Assembly: GCF_000717345.1 (NCBI RefSeq)
Contig: NZ_JNZA01000040.1
Coordinates: 1-64,000 of the forward strand
Origin: Streptomyces lydicus
GTDB taxonomy: Bacteria > Actinomycetota > Actinomycetes > Streptomycetales > Streptomycetaceae
DNA length: 64,000 nucleotides
Direction of reading: 5' to 3'
Shown: positions 17,005 through 27,103 of the stretch, piece after piece
Layout: every line of letters starts with the position of its first letter
Position numbering within the stretch: position 1 is the first letter of the stretch
Program-made: the position numbers and the translations under genes
The notes under the pieces: model-generated
The model's database searches: none
Told to the model about the DNA's origin: nothing
Seen by the model: only the letters and a program-made list of their open reading frames with translations

Positions 17005-17237
17005 GCGTACGCCACGAACGCCGCCCAGGCCGGGGCGGGGACGGCGAGTTGCGGTCCGTCCTTGTCCTTGGAGTCCCGGACGTGGACGGTGGTGGGGCAG
17101 GTGGCGATCTCTATGCAGTCGTCGCCGTCGCCGCCGCTGTAGCTGGACTTGTGCCAGGAGAGAGCGACCTCCACACAGTCGCCGTCGCCGCCGCTGCTGT
17201 AACTGCTCTTGAACCACGCAAGTTCGGGGATGCTCAT
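16989..17237 (-). CDS. DUF397 protein, two tandem units
   Basis: An 82-residue protein made of tandem DUF397-type units: WFKSSYSSGGDGDCVEVA followed by WHKSSYSGGDGDDCIEIA, then VRDSKDKDGPQLAVPAPAW. In Streptomyces such small proteins are encoded beside XRE regulators of the WhiJ/BldB-associated type. The gene overlaps the XRE gene by 4 bp, and a GAGG-rich ribosome site falls within the upstream gene. Confidence 0.9.
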   Translation of the reverse strand: MSIPELAWFKSSYSSGGDGDCVEVALSWHKSSYSGGDGDDCIEIATCPTTVHVRDSKDKDGPQLAVPAPAWAAFVAYAARRG

Positions 17238-18076
17238 AGCGCTCCTCGCATCTGCTCCAGCAGGCTCCGCGAGTCTTCGGGAGTGAGAGCCTGGGAAAGC
17301 AGTTTGACATACCGCATTTGGAGGACGCTCAGCTCTTTCGGGTCGGAGATGAAGAGGCCACCGCGCTGGCCTTCGCAGTAGGCGAACCACTGGTTGTCCG
17401 GGGTCTCCAGCAGCTGCATAGGGCCGTCCAGCCCGGCGTGCTTCTCCCGTACGAGAGGCATGACTTGCACCTGCGTGTTCCGCAGCTCGGCGAGTTCGAG
17501 AATGTGACCGATGAGTTCACGCGTGACCTCCACTCCGCCCGTGTGGCGAAGGAAAAGATGCTCTTCAAGGATGAAGCGGTACGCGGTGTTCGGGCGCTCC
17601 CGAAGCAGCCGCTGTCGCTCGGAACGTGCGGTCCATTGCGCTTCGATCTGGCCGTCGTCCAGATGCGGAATCTGCTCCGTGAACAGTGTCCGCGCGTACG
17701 CCTCCGTCTGTAACAGCCCCGGCACCAGGCGGCATTCGTACGTGTAGAGGCTGATCGCCTGCTTCTCCAGCTCCGCCCACTCGCGGAACCAGCGGGCCAG
17801 TCCGGGCTGCTTCGACAGCCGCTTGGCGGCCTTGCGCAGGACGCCGTTCGCGTGGAGGGTCTCTTCCGAGCGGTCGATGAACGTCTTCGAAGGGAGGCGT
17901 CGGCCCTGCTCGACGGAGCCGATGTAGTGCGCCGAGTACCGGATAGCCGGCGCCAGGGCCTCCTGCGTGAAGCCGGCGTTCTCGCGGAACCCTTGATAGA
18001 CGGCGCCGAAGGTCCGCAGACTGCCGGAGGGCTCGGGCTTGCCGCCGTCGTAGGTGTCGGTGCTTGCGTCTTCCAT
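17234..18076 (-). CDS. XRE-family regulator with DUF5753 domain (WhiJ-like)
   Basis: A 280-residue protein. The N-terminal helix-turn-helix (FGAVYQGFRENAGFTQEALA, IGSVEQGRR) spans residues 24-65. It is followed by a DUF5753 domain (ISLYTYECRLVPGLLQTEAYAR, PNTAYRFILEEHLFLR, WFAYCEGQ). This is the regulator of the typical Streptomyces triad XRE + DUF397 + ATPase, related to the whiJ locus that affects sporulation in S. coelicolor. It is divergent from the ATPase gene at 18227, and a perfect palindrome lies between them. Confidence 0.92.
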   Translation of the reverse strand: MEDASTDTYDGGKPEPSGSLRTFGAVYQGFRENAGFTQEALAPAIRYSAHYIGSVEQGRRLPSKTFIDRSEETLHANGVLRKAAKRLSKQPGLARWFREWAELEKQAISLYTYECRLVPGLLQTEAYARTLFTEQIPHLDDGQIEAQWTARSERQRLLRERPNTAYRFILEEHLFLRHTGGVEVTRELIGHILELAELRNTQVQVMPLVREKHAGLDGPMQLLETPDNQWFAYCEGQRGGLFISDPKELSVLQMRYVKLLSQALTPEDSRSLLEQMRGAL

Positions 18077-18107
18077 TCCCGGTACTCCCGATCACTGGTA
18101 CGGACCC

Positions 18108-18130
18108 ACTCGTCACCCATGGTGACGAGT
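18108..18130. promoter_or_regulatory. perfect palindrome in XRE/ATPase divergent promoter
   Basis: ACTCGTCACC-cat-GGTGACGAGT, 10-bp perfect arms, lies 31 bp upstream of the XRE start and 97 bp upstream of the ATPase start. This is a good candidate for an operator of the XRE regulator. Several GTAC/GAGTAC words follow at 18160-18205. Confidence 0.55.
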
Positions 18131-18226
18131 CGTGGCTCGGCCCGTCCACGTACCCGGCTCGTACAGTTTCCGGAGTACGTATCGAGTACCTGGTGTACGA
18201 GGCTGCTGACCAGCACCGTTTTCCGT

Positions 18227-18670
18227 ATGTCAGCCCAACCAGCCGTCACCGTACGGATGTTCACGCAGCGCTTCAGCGCCACCCCTCGCGGGGCCCGCCT
18301 CGCCCGGTACCTCGCCGTCCAGCAGCTCGATGTGTGGGGCCACCCGTACGGCGGCGAGGTCTCCGATACCGTGGCGCTGATCATCGGCGAACTGGCCGCC
18401 AACGCCGCGACCCACGGGCGCGTGCCCGGCCGGGACTTCGAGCTGCGGCTGCTGAAACTGCCGGGCTCGGCCCGCCCGGGCATCCTCCGCGTCGAGGTCG
18501 CCGACACCCGTACGGAGGCGCTCCCGCCGGCCCCCGCCGGCCTCGTGGTGCCGCCGCCCGACGCCACGAGCGGCCGTGGCCTGCTCGTCGTGGCGGCGCT
18601 CGCGTCCCGCTGGACGGTGCTCGGCCGCGACCCGGTCGGCAAGATCGTGCGCGCTGAAGTGGACCTCTGA
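18227..18670 (+). CDS. HATPase_c anti-sigma-factor-like ATP-binding protein
   Basis: A 147-residue GHKL-type ATPase. The N-box is IIGELAANAATHG near residues 50-62, and the G-boxes are EVADTRTE and TSGRGLLVVAALASRW. It resembles the small RsbW/SpoIIAB-like ATPases of the whiJ/abaA-type triads. It is divergently transcribed from the XRE gene. The start is the ATG that places the N-box at the usual distance. A longer upstream frame lacks family similarity. Confidence 0.88.
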   Translation: MSAQPAVTVRMFTQRFSATPRGARLARYLAVQQLDVWGHPYGGEVSDTVALIIGELAANAATHGRVPGRDFELRLLKLPGSARPGILRVEVADTRTEALPPAPAGLVVPPPDATSGRGLLVVAALASRWTVLGRDPVGKIVRAEVDL

Positions 18671-18724
18671 GCAGTCGGCTCCCGAAGTCCTGCGGGGGGG
18701 CGTCCCGATTGGGTGTCGCCGAGG

Positions 18725-19345
18725 TCAGCGGTAGGCGGCGAGGAAGGCGCTGACGCCGGCGGCCGCGAAGCGGTCGAGTTCGTCCTGTGTGTGCTGCGGG
18801 CTTCCGTGGAACATGGCCTTGTTCACGGGGATCCAGAGCAGCAAGCCGGAAAAGTGGTTGGCTGCCAGGTGGGGGTCGGCGATGCGGAGAAGTCCCTGGT
18901 CGGCGAGGTGGTGGAAGGTGGTTGCGAGAGTGGACAGGACGCGTTCGAATCCCTGCTCATACCAGGCGCCGCCGAGCTGGGGGAACGTGTCGGCATTGGC
19001 GATGATCAGGCGCCGAAGCTGGAGTACTTCGGGTTGGGTGAGGGCGGTCAGGAACTGGCGGGCCAGGCGGGTGAGGTTCTCGTCGAGGGCCTGGGCGTCG
19101 GCCGGGATGTCGGCTACCAGGTCGACCATGGCGTCGACTCGGTCGGTGGTGGCAAGGACGATCTCGGCAAACAGCTTCTCCTTGTCGGTGAAGTGCTTGT
19201 AGACGGTCTGCTTGGAGACCGCGGCGAGCTTCGCGATGTCGTCCATGCTGGTCCCGGCGTAGCCCTTGGCCATGAACGCCTTGGTCGCCGCGTCCATGAT
19301 CGCCGTGCGCTTGCGTGCCGACCGGCCTTCCTCACTCGCCGTCAT
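18725..19345 (-). CDS. TetR-family repressor
   Basis: A 206-residue TetR protein with the DNA-binding domain at residues 10-57 (AFMAKGYAGTSMDDIAKLAA, VSKQTVYKHFTDKEKLFAEI) and a C-terminal ligand domain with AWYEQGFERVL and FSGLLLWIPVNKAMFHG, as in AefR/AcrR-like members. It is divergent from the DUF998 membrane protein. Two matching palindromes in the shared promoter make it the likely repressor of both genes. Confidence 0.92.
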   Translation of the reverse strand: MTASEEGRSARKRTAIMDAATKAFMAKGYAGTSMDDIAKLAAVSKQTVYKHFTDKEKLFAEIVLATTDRVDAMVDLVADIPADAQALDENLTRLARQFLTALTQPEVLQLRRLIIANADTFPQLGGAWYEQGFERVLSTLATTFHHLADQGLLRIADPHLAANHFSGLLLWIPVNKAMFHGSPQHTQDELDRFAAAGVSAFLAAYR

Positions 19346-19364
19346 GCCCCACCCTCTCGTCAGT

Positions 19365-19432
19365 ACTAGACAGTCTAGTTTTTTCGTGGCTACTCTAGCG
19401 CCGGACTTCGCAGGAGTACCAGACCGTCTAGT
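19365..19432. promoter_or_regulatory. twin TetR operators
   Basis: A perfect palindrome ACTAGACAGTCTAGT lies at 19365-19379. A second copy with one mismatch, ACCAGACCGTCTAGT, is at 19418-19432. They are 53 bp apart and lie in the 104-bp gap between the divergent TetR and DUF998 starts. Their shape and position are typical of TetR autoregulation. Confidence 0.8.
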
Positions 19433-19449
19433 TCTATCCGGGGGATTCC

Positions 19450-20127
19450 TTGACTCAGGCCATCGGCGCTTCAGCCACTGCCGACTCCGTATCGACGACG
19501 CGGCCCACGACGCGGGCCCTGCTGGCCGGTGGCATCGCGACCGGTCCGCTGTTCCTGGGCGCCGGCGCAGTCCAGGGACTCGCCCGCGACGGCTTCGACT
19601 TCACCCGCAACGCGATCAGTCAGCTCAGCCTGGGCGACCTGGGATGGATCCAGGTCGCGAGCTTCCTGCTGACAGGCTCGCTGGCCATCGCCGGCGCCGC
19701 CGGAATCCGCCGCACGCTGGCCGGTACAACCGAGGGCCGCTGGGCGCCGCGGCTGATCCGCGTGTTCGGTGTCTCGTTTCTCCTCGCCGCGGTATGCACC
19801 GCCGACCCGGGTGCCGGATTCCCCGTCGGCGCCCCTGAGGCCCCGGTTGCCTCCCTCAGCTGGCACGGCGCCCTCCACATGCTCAGCGCCATGGTGGGCT
19901 TCCTCGCCCTGTGCGCATCCTTTGTGATGCTGGCCCGCCACTTCGCCGCCCGGCGACAGCGCGGCTGGGCGGTGGGCTCCCGCCTGGTGCCGCTCGGTGT
20001 CCTTGCGGGGTTCGCCGCGTCCTCCGCCACCGTGCTGGCCTTCACCGCCGGAGCCGCCCTCGGCCTCCTGTGGCTGACCGCGATCACCGCCCGGCTGGCC
20101 ACCACGCTCCCGGCCACGCAGACCTAG
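19450..20127 (+). CDS. DUF998 membrane protein
   Basis: A 225-residue protein with about six hydrophobic segments. It has the DUF998-type pattern GPLFLGAGAVQGLARDGFD, FTRNAISQLSLGDLGWIQ and LHMLSAMVGFLALC. Function is unknown. Its probable control by the divergent TetR regulator suggests induction by a small molecule or membrane stress. The start is a TTG preceded by GGGGGA. No ATG lies near it in frame. Confidence 0.85.
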   Translation: MTQAIGASATADSVSTTRPTTRALLAGGIATGPLFLGAGAVQGLARDGFDFTRNAISQLSLGDLGWIQVASFLLTGSLAIAGAAGIRRTLAGTTEGRWAPRLIRVFGVSFLLAAVCTADPGAGFPVGAPEAPVASLSWHGALHMLSAMVGFLALCASFVMLARHFAARRQRGWAVGSRLVPLGVLAGFAASSATVLAFTAGAALGLLWLTAITARLATTLPATQT

Positions 20128-20202
20128 CGGTATCCGCCCGGCCCGCCGGGCACAAAGACGACCAGCATGAACTCTTCGAAGCGAACAGGTAGGACAACGC
20201 CC

Positions 20203-20415
20203 ATGAGCGCACCGGTAAAGGGTCCCGCCAGCTACTTCCCCTCGATCGAGAAGAAGTACGGCCGCCCGATCGCGGAGTGGAAGGAACGCATCCGCACCTC
20301 GCCCCTGACCAAGCACATGGAACTCGTCACCTGGCTCAAGACCGAGCATGGACTCGGCCACGGCCACGCCAACGCGCTCGTCGCCCACACCCTCGCCGAA
20401 GGCAGCGGCAAGTAG
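20203..20415 (+). CDS. DUF4287-type small protein
   Basis: A 70-residue protein, YFPSIEKKYGRPIAEWKERI, then HMELVTWLKTEHGLGHGHANALVAHTLAE, which matches the short DUF4287 family of unknown function. The ATG at 20203 follows AGGTAGGA by 8 nt. An in-frame ATG at 20167 would add 12 residues of low similarity. It stands 75 bp after the DUF998 gene and may share its transcript. Confidence 0.88.
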   Translation: MSAPVKGPASYFPSIEKKYGRPIAEWKERIRTSPLTKHMELVTWLKTEHGLGHGHANALVAHTLAEGSGK

Positions 20416-20416
20416 C

Positions 20417-20468
20417 CCGAGCGTCCGTACCGCGGGACCTCTTCGGGCCCCGCGGTACGGACGCTCGG
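20417..20468. terminator. long hairpin terminator
   Basis: CCGAGCGTCCGTACCGCGGG pairs with CCCGCGGTACGGACGCTCGG around a 12-nt loop, directly after the DUF4287 stop. It has a perfect 20-bp stem. Confidence 0.85.
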
Positions 20469-20534
20469 CCCGGGTGCTGTCGCTTACAGCCGGCGCTCGT
20501 CCCCTCCTTCCCGATTGGTCCGTCCGCCGTGCCC

Positions 20535-20723
20535 ATGGCCTGCCCGACATCTCTCACCGCCGCCGACCGCAGGCGGCTCAAGAAGATGGCCTGGAGCCCC
20601 AAGAGCGAGTACCGGCAACGAGTGCGGGCACAGGTGGTACTGCACGCCGCGCGCGGACGGTTCGCCAAGCAGGGGCTCGCCGGGCTCGCAGACCGGGCAC
20701 GCTCCGGCCGCCCGCCGGTGTTC
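20535..20723 (+). pseudogene. IS630-type transposase remnant
   Basis: A fragment with LTAADRRRLKKMAW, SEYRQRVRAQVVLHAARG, RFAKQGLAGLADRARSGRPP, which is the N-terminal helix-turn-helix part of IS630-family transposases. The segment normally between HAARG and RFA (second recognition helix, RRWR) is missing, and after PPVF the sequence is unrelated. There are no inverted repeats and no DDE region. It is a dead relic, probably marking an old insertion between the DUF4287 gene and the gene at 20820. Confidence 0.75.
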
Positions 20724-20819
20724 TGCTGGTCAGACTCGACCGGCACACCACCGATCACCAGCAAGAATCCTCCATCGCACTGGCAGCATGATCCCCCGAA
20801 GGACTTCCGGAGCCGACCA

Positions 20820-21644
20820 CTAAGCCGTCGGCGTCCGGGCGTCCGGGGCGGCGGCCACGGAGGCGGTCACCACGACCTGCTCCGCGCAGCCCGTCGCGCG
20901 CAAGGCGTCGCCCATGACCTCGACCAGCCATACCGCGACGTCCGGTGACCACTCCCGCGTACGGCAGGTGAAGCGCAGCACGCCGCGCTCGCGGGTCTTG
21001 TTGTAGCCGTGCTCGCCGTGCAGGTCGGCCATGCCGGACACGTCGAGTCGTCCGGCGGCGACGTCGAGCTCCGCGATGTCGCCGAGGCGCTCCCGGGCGG
21101 CGCTGCACACCGCCGTCTCCTTGCCCCACGCCGTGGGGCCGGCTCCGACCGTGACGGTCACCGGGACCGAGGCGGACGGGTCGGCGAGGGCGAACCAGTT
21201 CCGCATCGCCTCCAGGTCGTCGGAGGCGTCGCCGACGAGTTCGTGCAGCGGGAGGACGGCATGCAGACCGGTGAACCGGACGCGTCCGATCCGGTGCAGC
21301 GCGTCCGAGAGGATGCGCGTGATGTGGAGGACCGGGAGCCGCGGCTCGCGGACGTCGACCGGGATGTCCGCCGACATCCACGCCAGCTCCCGGACCTCGC
21401 CGTCCTGCGTCCAGTCCCCGCCGGCCAGGCAATCGGCCCAGCGCCCCGGGTCCTGGACGATGCGGGCCTCGCCCCAGCCCTTGTACTTGTAGGTCCAACC
21501 GCCGGTGGAATACCAGCCGTAGCCCTCGGACCGGCGCATGGCGAGGTCGTACAGCGGGCTTCCGGTGTCGTCGCACGCGAGGTGCGCCGCCCACGGGTAC
21601 CGGTCGAGTACCCCGTGCAAGGCAACGAGCGTTTCGTAGTACAC
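20820..21644 (-). CDS. hypothetical protein, 5' end probably frameshifted
   Basis: A 274-residue reading frame from a GTG (VYYETLVALHGVLDRYPWA). It has conserved-looking segments (EGYGWYSTGGWTYKYKGWGEARI; RVRFTGLHAVLPLHELVGDAS; LRFTCRTREWSPDVAVWLVE). I do not recognise the family. Upstream of the GTG the same frame continues to read plausibly (GHADNPVEYRKGHG) with good GC3 but has no start. The neighbouring frame supplies an N-terminal membrane anchor with a strong ribosome site at 21777. A single indel near 21692-21699 would join them into a protein of about 319 residues. Confidence 0.6.
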   Translation of the reverse strand: MYYETLVALHGVLDRYPWAAHLACDDTGSPLYDLAMRRSEGYGWYSTGGWTYKYKGWGEARIVQDPGRWADCLAGGDWTQDGEVRELAWMSADIPVDVREPRLPVLHITRILSDALHRIGRVRFTGLHAVLPLHELVGDASDDLEAMRNWFALADPSASVPVTVTVGAGPTAWGKETAVCSAARERLGDIAELDVAAGRLDVSGMADLHGEHGYNKTRERGVLRFTCRTREWSPDVAVWLVEVMGDALRATGCAEQVVVTASVAAAPDARTPTA

Positions 21645-21691
21645 GCCATGGCCCTTTCTGTACTCGACCGGATTGTCCGCGTGCCCCGGCC

Positions 21692-21777
21692 GGATGCTGG
21701 ACGCCGTAGTACAGCGTCTGTGTCTTCGCCACGAGGACGGCCAGTACGGCCGATGCTCCGCCGATGCGTATCTTCAT
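21692..21777 (-). pseudogene. detached N-terminal segment of the gene at 20820
   Basis: The ATG at 21777 follows GGGGGAG by 6 nt and encodes MKIRIGGASAVLAVLVAKTQ then TLYYGV, a probable signal anchor. GC3 is high to about codon 28 and then drops, while the frame of the downstream gene becomes GC3-rich from the same point. This is the signature of a frameshift, either real or a sequencing error. Confidence 0.5.
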
Positions 21778-22055
21778 GAATGCTCCCCCTGTTGTGGGCG
21801 CGCGCCCCGAGGAGCCGACCGCAGCGCCCCCCTTCGCGCAATCGTTTTGCTTTGGGTGCTTCCAGCGTTTCGGGCGGTGGGTCGTATACGCCCGTATCGG
21901 TCGGTGTCTGGGGCGGGGGAGTGGAGGTGGGGCGCCGGGGTGGGGGCGTCCGTTGCCGGTCGGGGGTGCGGATCGGTCCGGACGGCCGGGCGCCTGGGGC
22001 CCGTTGACGGGCCTCCGGCCGGCCGGACCGCCTACCGCGGAGGGAACGTAACACC
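21778..22055. other. G-rich intergenic region
   Basis: The divergent gap between the 20820-21777 gene and the pullulanase. From 21900 to 22000 it is rich in G runs (GGGGCGGGGGAG and similar). I see no gene. It should hold both promoters. Confidence 0.4.
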
Positions 22056-22085
22056 CTTGCAATGTCTTGCGTAAGGTCTTGCAAC
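22056..22085 (+). promoter_or_regulatory. MalR/Reg1-type direct repeats upstream of pullulanase
   Basis: Three CTTGC words at 22056, 22066 and 22078 (spacings 10 and 12 bp) lie 30-60 bp upstream of the pullulanase start. They match the CTTGC words of the malE/aglA1 operator and the published style of Streptomyces amylase operators, which links this gene to MalR control. Confidence 0.7.
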
Positions 22086-22115
22086 GCCGAATCGTCGCGG
22101 ATAGAACCATGACCC

Positions 22116-24815
<2,700 letters not shown>

Positions 24816-24820
24816 GCCCG

Positions 24821-24846
24821 CCCCCTCGGCGGCCCCGCCGAGGGGG
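24821..24846. terminator. hairpin after pullulanase
   Basis: CCCCCTCGGCGG pairs with CCGCCGAGGGGG around 2 nt. It lies between the pullulanase stop and the convergent GNAT gene, and probably works in both directions. Confidence 0.8.
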
Positions 24847-24890
24847 TGCGCGCCGAAGGCCGGCGGGGCGGTGTGTCCCGTGCCCGCCGG

Positions 24891-25412
24891 CTAACGGTCC
24901 AGTCGCTTTTCGAGGAGGGTGACGGCGTACGGGCTGCCGCCGTTGTCCTCGTCCGTCTTGCCGGGCTGCTCCCCGACGACCGTGTACCCGGCGCCCTCGT
25001 AGTACGTGCGCAGCCGCGGGTTGCTCGCGAGGCAATCCAGCCGCGCCCACTCCCGGTCCGCCTCGGCGATCCGTCGCTCGGCGTGCGCCAGTATCGCCCG
25101 CCCGGTGCCCGCCGGCGCCCGCCCCCGGTCCACCATCAGCCGGTGCACATACCCCGCCACCGGCGGTTGCGGCCCCCAGGCCGGCTCATCGCTCCACCAC
25201 AGCTCGCAGGCCCCCGCCGTCCGCCCGCCCGCCTCGGCCAGCCACACCTCCCCCTCCTTCATCCGCAACCGGAAGTGCTCCTCGCTCTTCCCGCCGGGCC
25301 GCCATTGCGCGATACCCGACGCCTGCATCCAGCGCGCCGCGGCGTCGTACAACTCCACCAGCACCGCCACGTCGGGACCGTCCTCGGCGAGCCGGAAAGT
25401 GATCGTGTTCAT
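24891..25412 (-). CDS. GNAT-family N-acetyltransferase
   Basis: A 173-residue GNAT protein. The acetyl-CoA-binding stretch is YVHRLMVDRGRAPAGTGRAIL (residues about 88-108), followed by WARLDCLASNPRLRTYYEGAGYTVVG, the typical C-terminal beta-bulge region. The substrate is unknown. It is convergent with the pullulanase. Its ATG at 25410-25412 gives the standard N-terminus (ITFRLAEDGPDVAVLVELYD). Confidence 0.88.
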   Translation of the reverse strand: MNTITFRLAEDGPDVAVLVELYDAAARWMQASGIAQWRPGGKSEEHFRLRMKEGEVWLAEAGGRTAGACELWWSDEPAWGPQPPVAGYVHRLMVDRGRAPAGTGRAILAHAERRIAEADREWARLDCLASNPRLRTYYEGAGYTVVGEQPGKTDEDNGGSPYAVTLLEKRLDR

Positions 25413-25564
25413 GCCCGGAATTGTGCCGTGGTGACAAATTTCCCGCACCACCCATCCCTGCGGCACCGGTGCTCCGAATACGGGGCGACATCTCGCCGAG
25501 GTGTCGCTTCGCACCCGGATGACCTGCGGCCCTCCCGTCACGAGGCCGCCGGAAAGGACCGCAC

Positions 25565-26398
25565 GTGATACCCGAGCACACCAGCCGCCGCGCCGCACTC
25601 GCCGCTCTCCCGGCCGCCCTCGCCCTCACCGTGGCCCTCGCGTCCCCGGCCGCCGCCGACGGAAACGGCGCCTACCAGATCAACCTGGCGCCGCTGAACA
25701 ACTCCGGTTCGAAGGGCGTCGCGATGCTCAGCCTGAAGGGCAACCAGCTGACGGTGAAGATCGAGTCCGAGGGGCACGTACCGGGGCAGCCCTCCGCCCA
25801 GCACCTGCACGGCTCCACGGACGGGCACGACTTCCACTGCCCGGACGCCAGCGCCGACACCAACGGTGACGGGGTCATCGACAACACCGAAGCCACCGTC
25901 CACTACGGCAACATCAACATCTCCCTGACCACCAGCGGCTCCACCGACGCCAAGAGCGGTCTCGCGGTGGACCGGATGCCGGTGGCGGACGCACAGGGCA
26001 AGGTCTCCTACGAGCGCACCCTGACCGTCTCCCAGGCCGTCGTCGACCACATCAAGGACCTGCACATCGTGCAGCACGGCATCGACCGCAACGGCAACAA
26101 CAAGTACGACTTCGACGGCGCCGGCAAGAGCGAACTCGACCCCACCCTCCCCCAGGAGGCCACCGCCCCGACCAACTGCGGCGAGGTCCAGGGCGCCGCG
26201 GTCGGGTCCATCCCGGTCGGCGGGGTCGAGACCGGGACGGGGCCGGTGGACGGTGCCGCCGGGAGCACGGGAGTGCCGGGCGCGGCGCTCGCCGCCGGCG
26301 GTCTCGCCGCGGCCGCGACCGGCGCGCTGGTCGTCCTGCGCCGCCGCCGGGAGCGGCCCGCCGCCGGACGCGGCGGGAACAGCGGGGCCGCCGCGTGA
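25565..26398 (+). CDS. CHRD-like secreted protein with EF-hand-like loops and C-terminal anchor
   Basis: A 277-residue exported protein with signal peptide (LPAALALTVALASPAAA). The globular part is of CHRD type (GQPSAQHLHG, LHIVQHGID) with a near-canonical calcium loop DTNGDGVIDNTE and a second loop DRNGNNKYDFDG. The C-terminus is a Gly/Ala linker, a hydrophobic helix (GAALAAGGLAAAATGALVVL) and RRRRE, an architecture of sortase substrates. There is no LPXTG or LAXTG. VETGTG is the nearest match. The GTG start has GGAAAGGA upstream. It overlaps the class F sortase gene by 4 bp. Confidence 0.82.
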   Translation: MIPEHTSRRAALAALPAALALTVALASPAAADGNGAYQINLAPLNNSGSKGVAMLSLKGNQLTVKIESEGHVPGQPSAQHLHGSTDGHDFHCPDASADTNGDGVIDNTEATVHYGNINISLTTSGSTDAKSGLAVDRMPVADAQGKVSYERTLTVSQAVVDHIKDLHIVQHGIDRNGNNKYDFDGAGKSELDPTLPQEATAPTNCGEVQGAAVGSIPVGGVETGTGPVDGAAGSTGVPGAALAAGGLAAAATGALVVLRRRRERPAAGRGGNSGAAA

Positions 26399-27072
26399 GC
26401 GCCCGCGGCACCGGCCGCGTCACCACCCGCCGCCGGGCCCGCCGGGCCACCGGCTGGGTGTGCGTCGCCGCGGCGGCCGTGCTCCTCGCCGGGTGCGGGG
26501 AACAGGCCCCGGCGGCGCCGCAGTCGCTCCCCGGCGGGCAGCAGGGCCAGGGCGGTCACCCGGCCCACGACGAGGCGTCCGCAGCGGACGGCTCCGGCGG
26601 TGCGGCCGCCGCGAGCATGCCGGCGTCCGTCCCGATGCGGCTCACCATCCCCTCGCTGCACGTGTCCTCCACGCTGGAGACGCTGGGCCAGCACAAGGAC
26701 GGCAGCATGGAGACCCCGCGCGACCCGGCCAAGGCGGGCTGGTACGGGCCGGGGCCGACACCGGGGGCCAAGGGCCCGGCCGTCATCGCGGGCCACGTCA
26801 CCTGGAACGGCACCCCGTCGGTGTTCCGCCGGCTGTCGTCGATGAAGCGCGGGGACACCGTCGAGGTCGCCCGGCAGGACGGCCGGACCGCGAAGTTCAC
26901 CGTCGACCGCATCGCCACGTACCCGAAGAACAAGTTCCCCACGCTGGAGGTGTACAAGAACCTCGACCACGCCGGGCTGCGCCTGATCACCTGCGGCGGG
27001 GACTACGACCAGGGCAAGCACTACTACCCCGACAACGTGGTGGTGTTCGCCAGCCTCACGGGCGGTGCCTAG
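26395..27072 (+). CDS. class F sortase
   Basis: A 225-residue membrane-anchored or lipid-anchored transpeptidase. The N-terminal hydrophobic segment ends LLAGCGE, which could be a lipobox. The sortase domain covers residues about 80-222 with the catalytic His in VIAGHVTW and Cys in LITCGG, then YYPDNVVVFA, as in actinobacterial class F sortases. The GTG start overlaps the CHRD-like gene, so the two are translated together and the neighbour is the obvious candidate substrate. Confidence 0.92.
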   Translation: MSARGTGRVTTRRRARRATGWVCVAAAAVLLAGCGEQAPAAPQSLPGGQQGQGGHPAHDEASAADGSGGAAAASMPASVPMRLTIPSLHVSSTLETLGQHKDGSMETPRDPAKAGWYGPGPTPGAKGPAVIAGHVTWNGTPSVFRRLSSMKRGDTVEVARQDGRTAKFTVDRIATYPKNKFPTLEVYKNLDHAGLRLITCGGDYDQGKHYYPDNVVVFASLTGGA

Positions 27073-27103
27073 CCCGTCGCCGCGAGACAGCGGCGGGGGC
27101 GGC

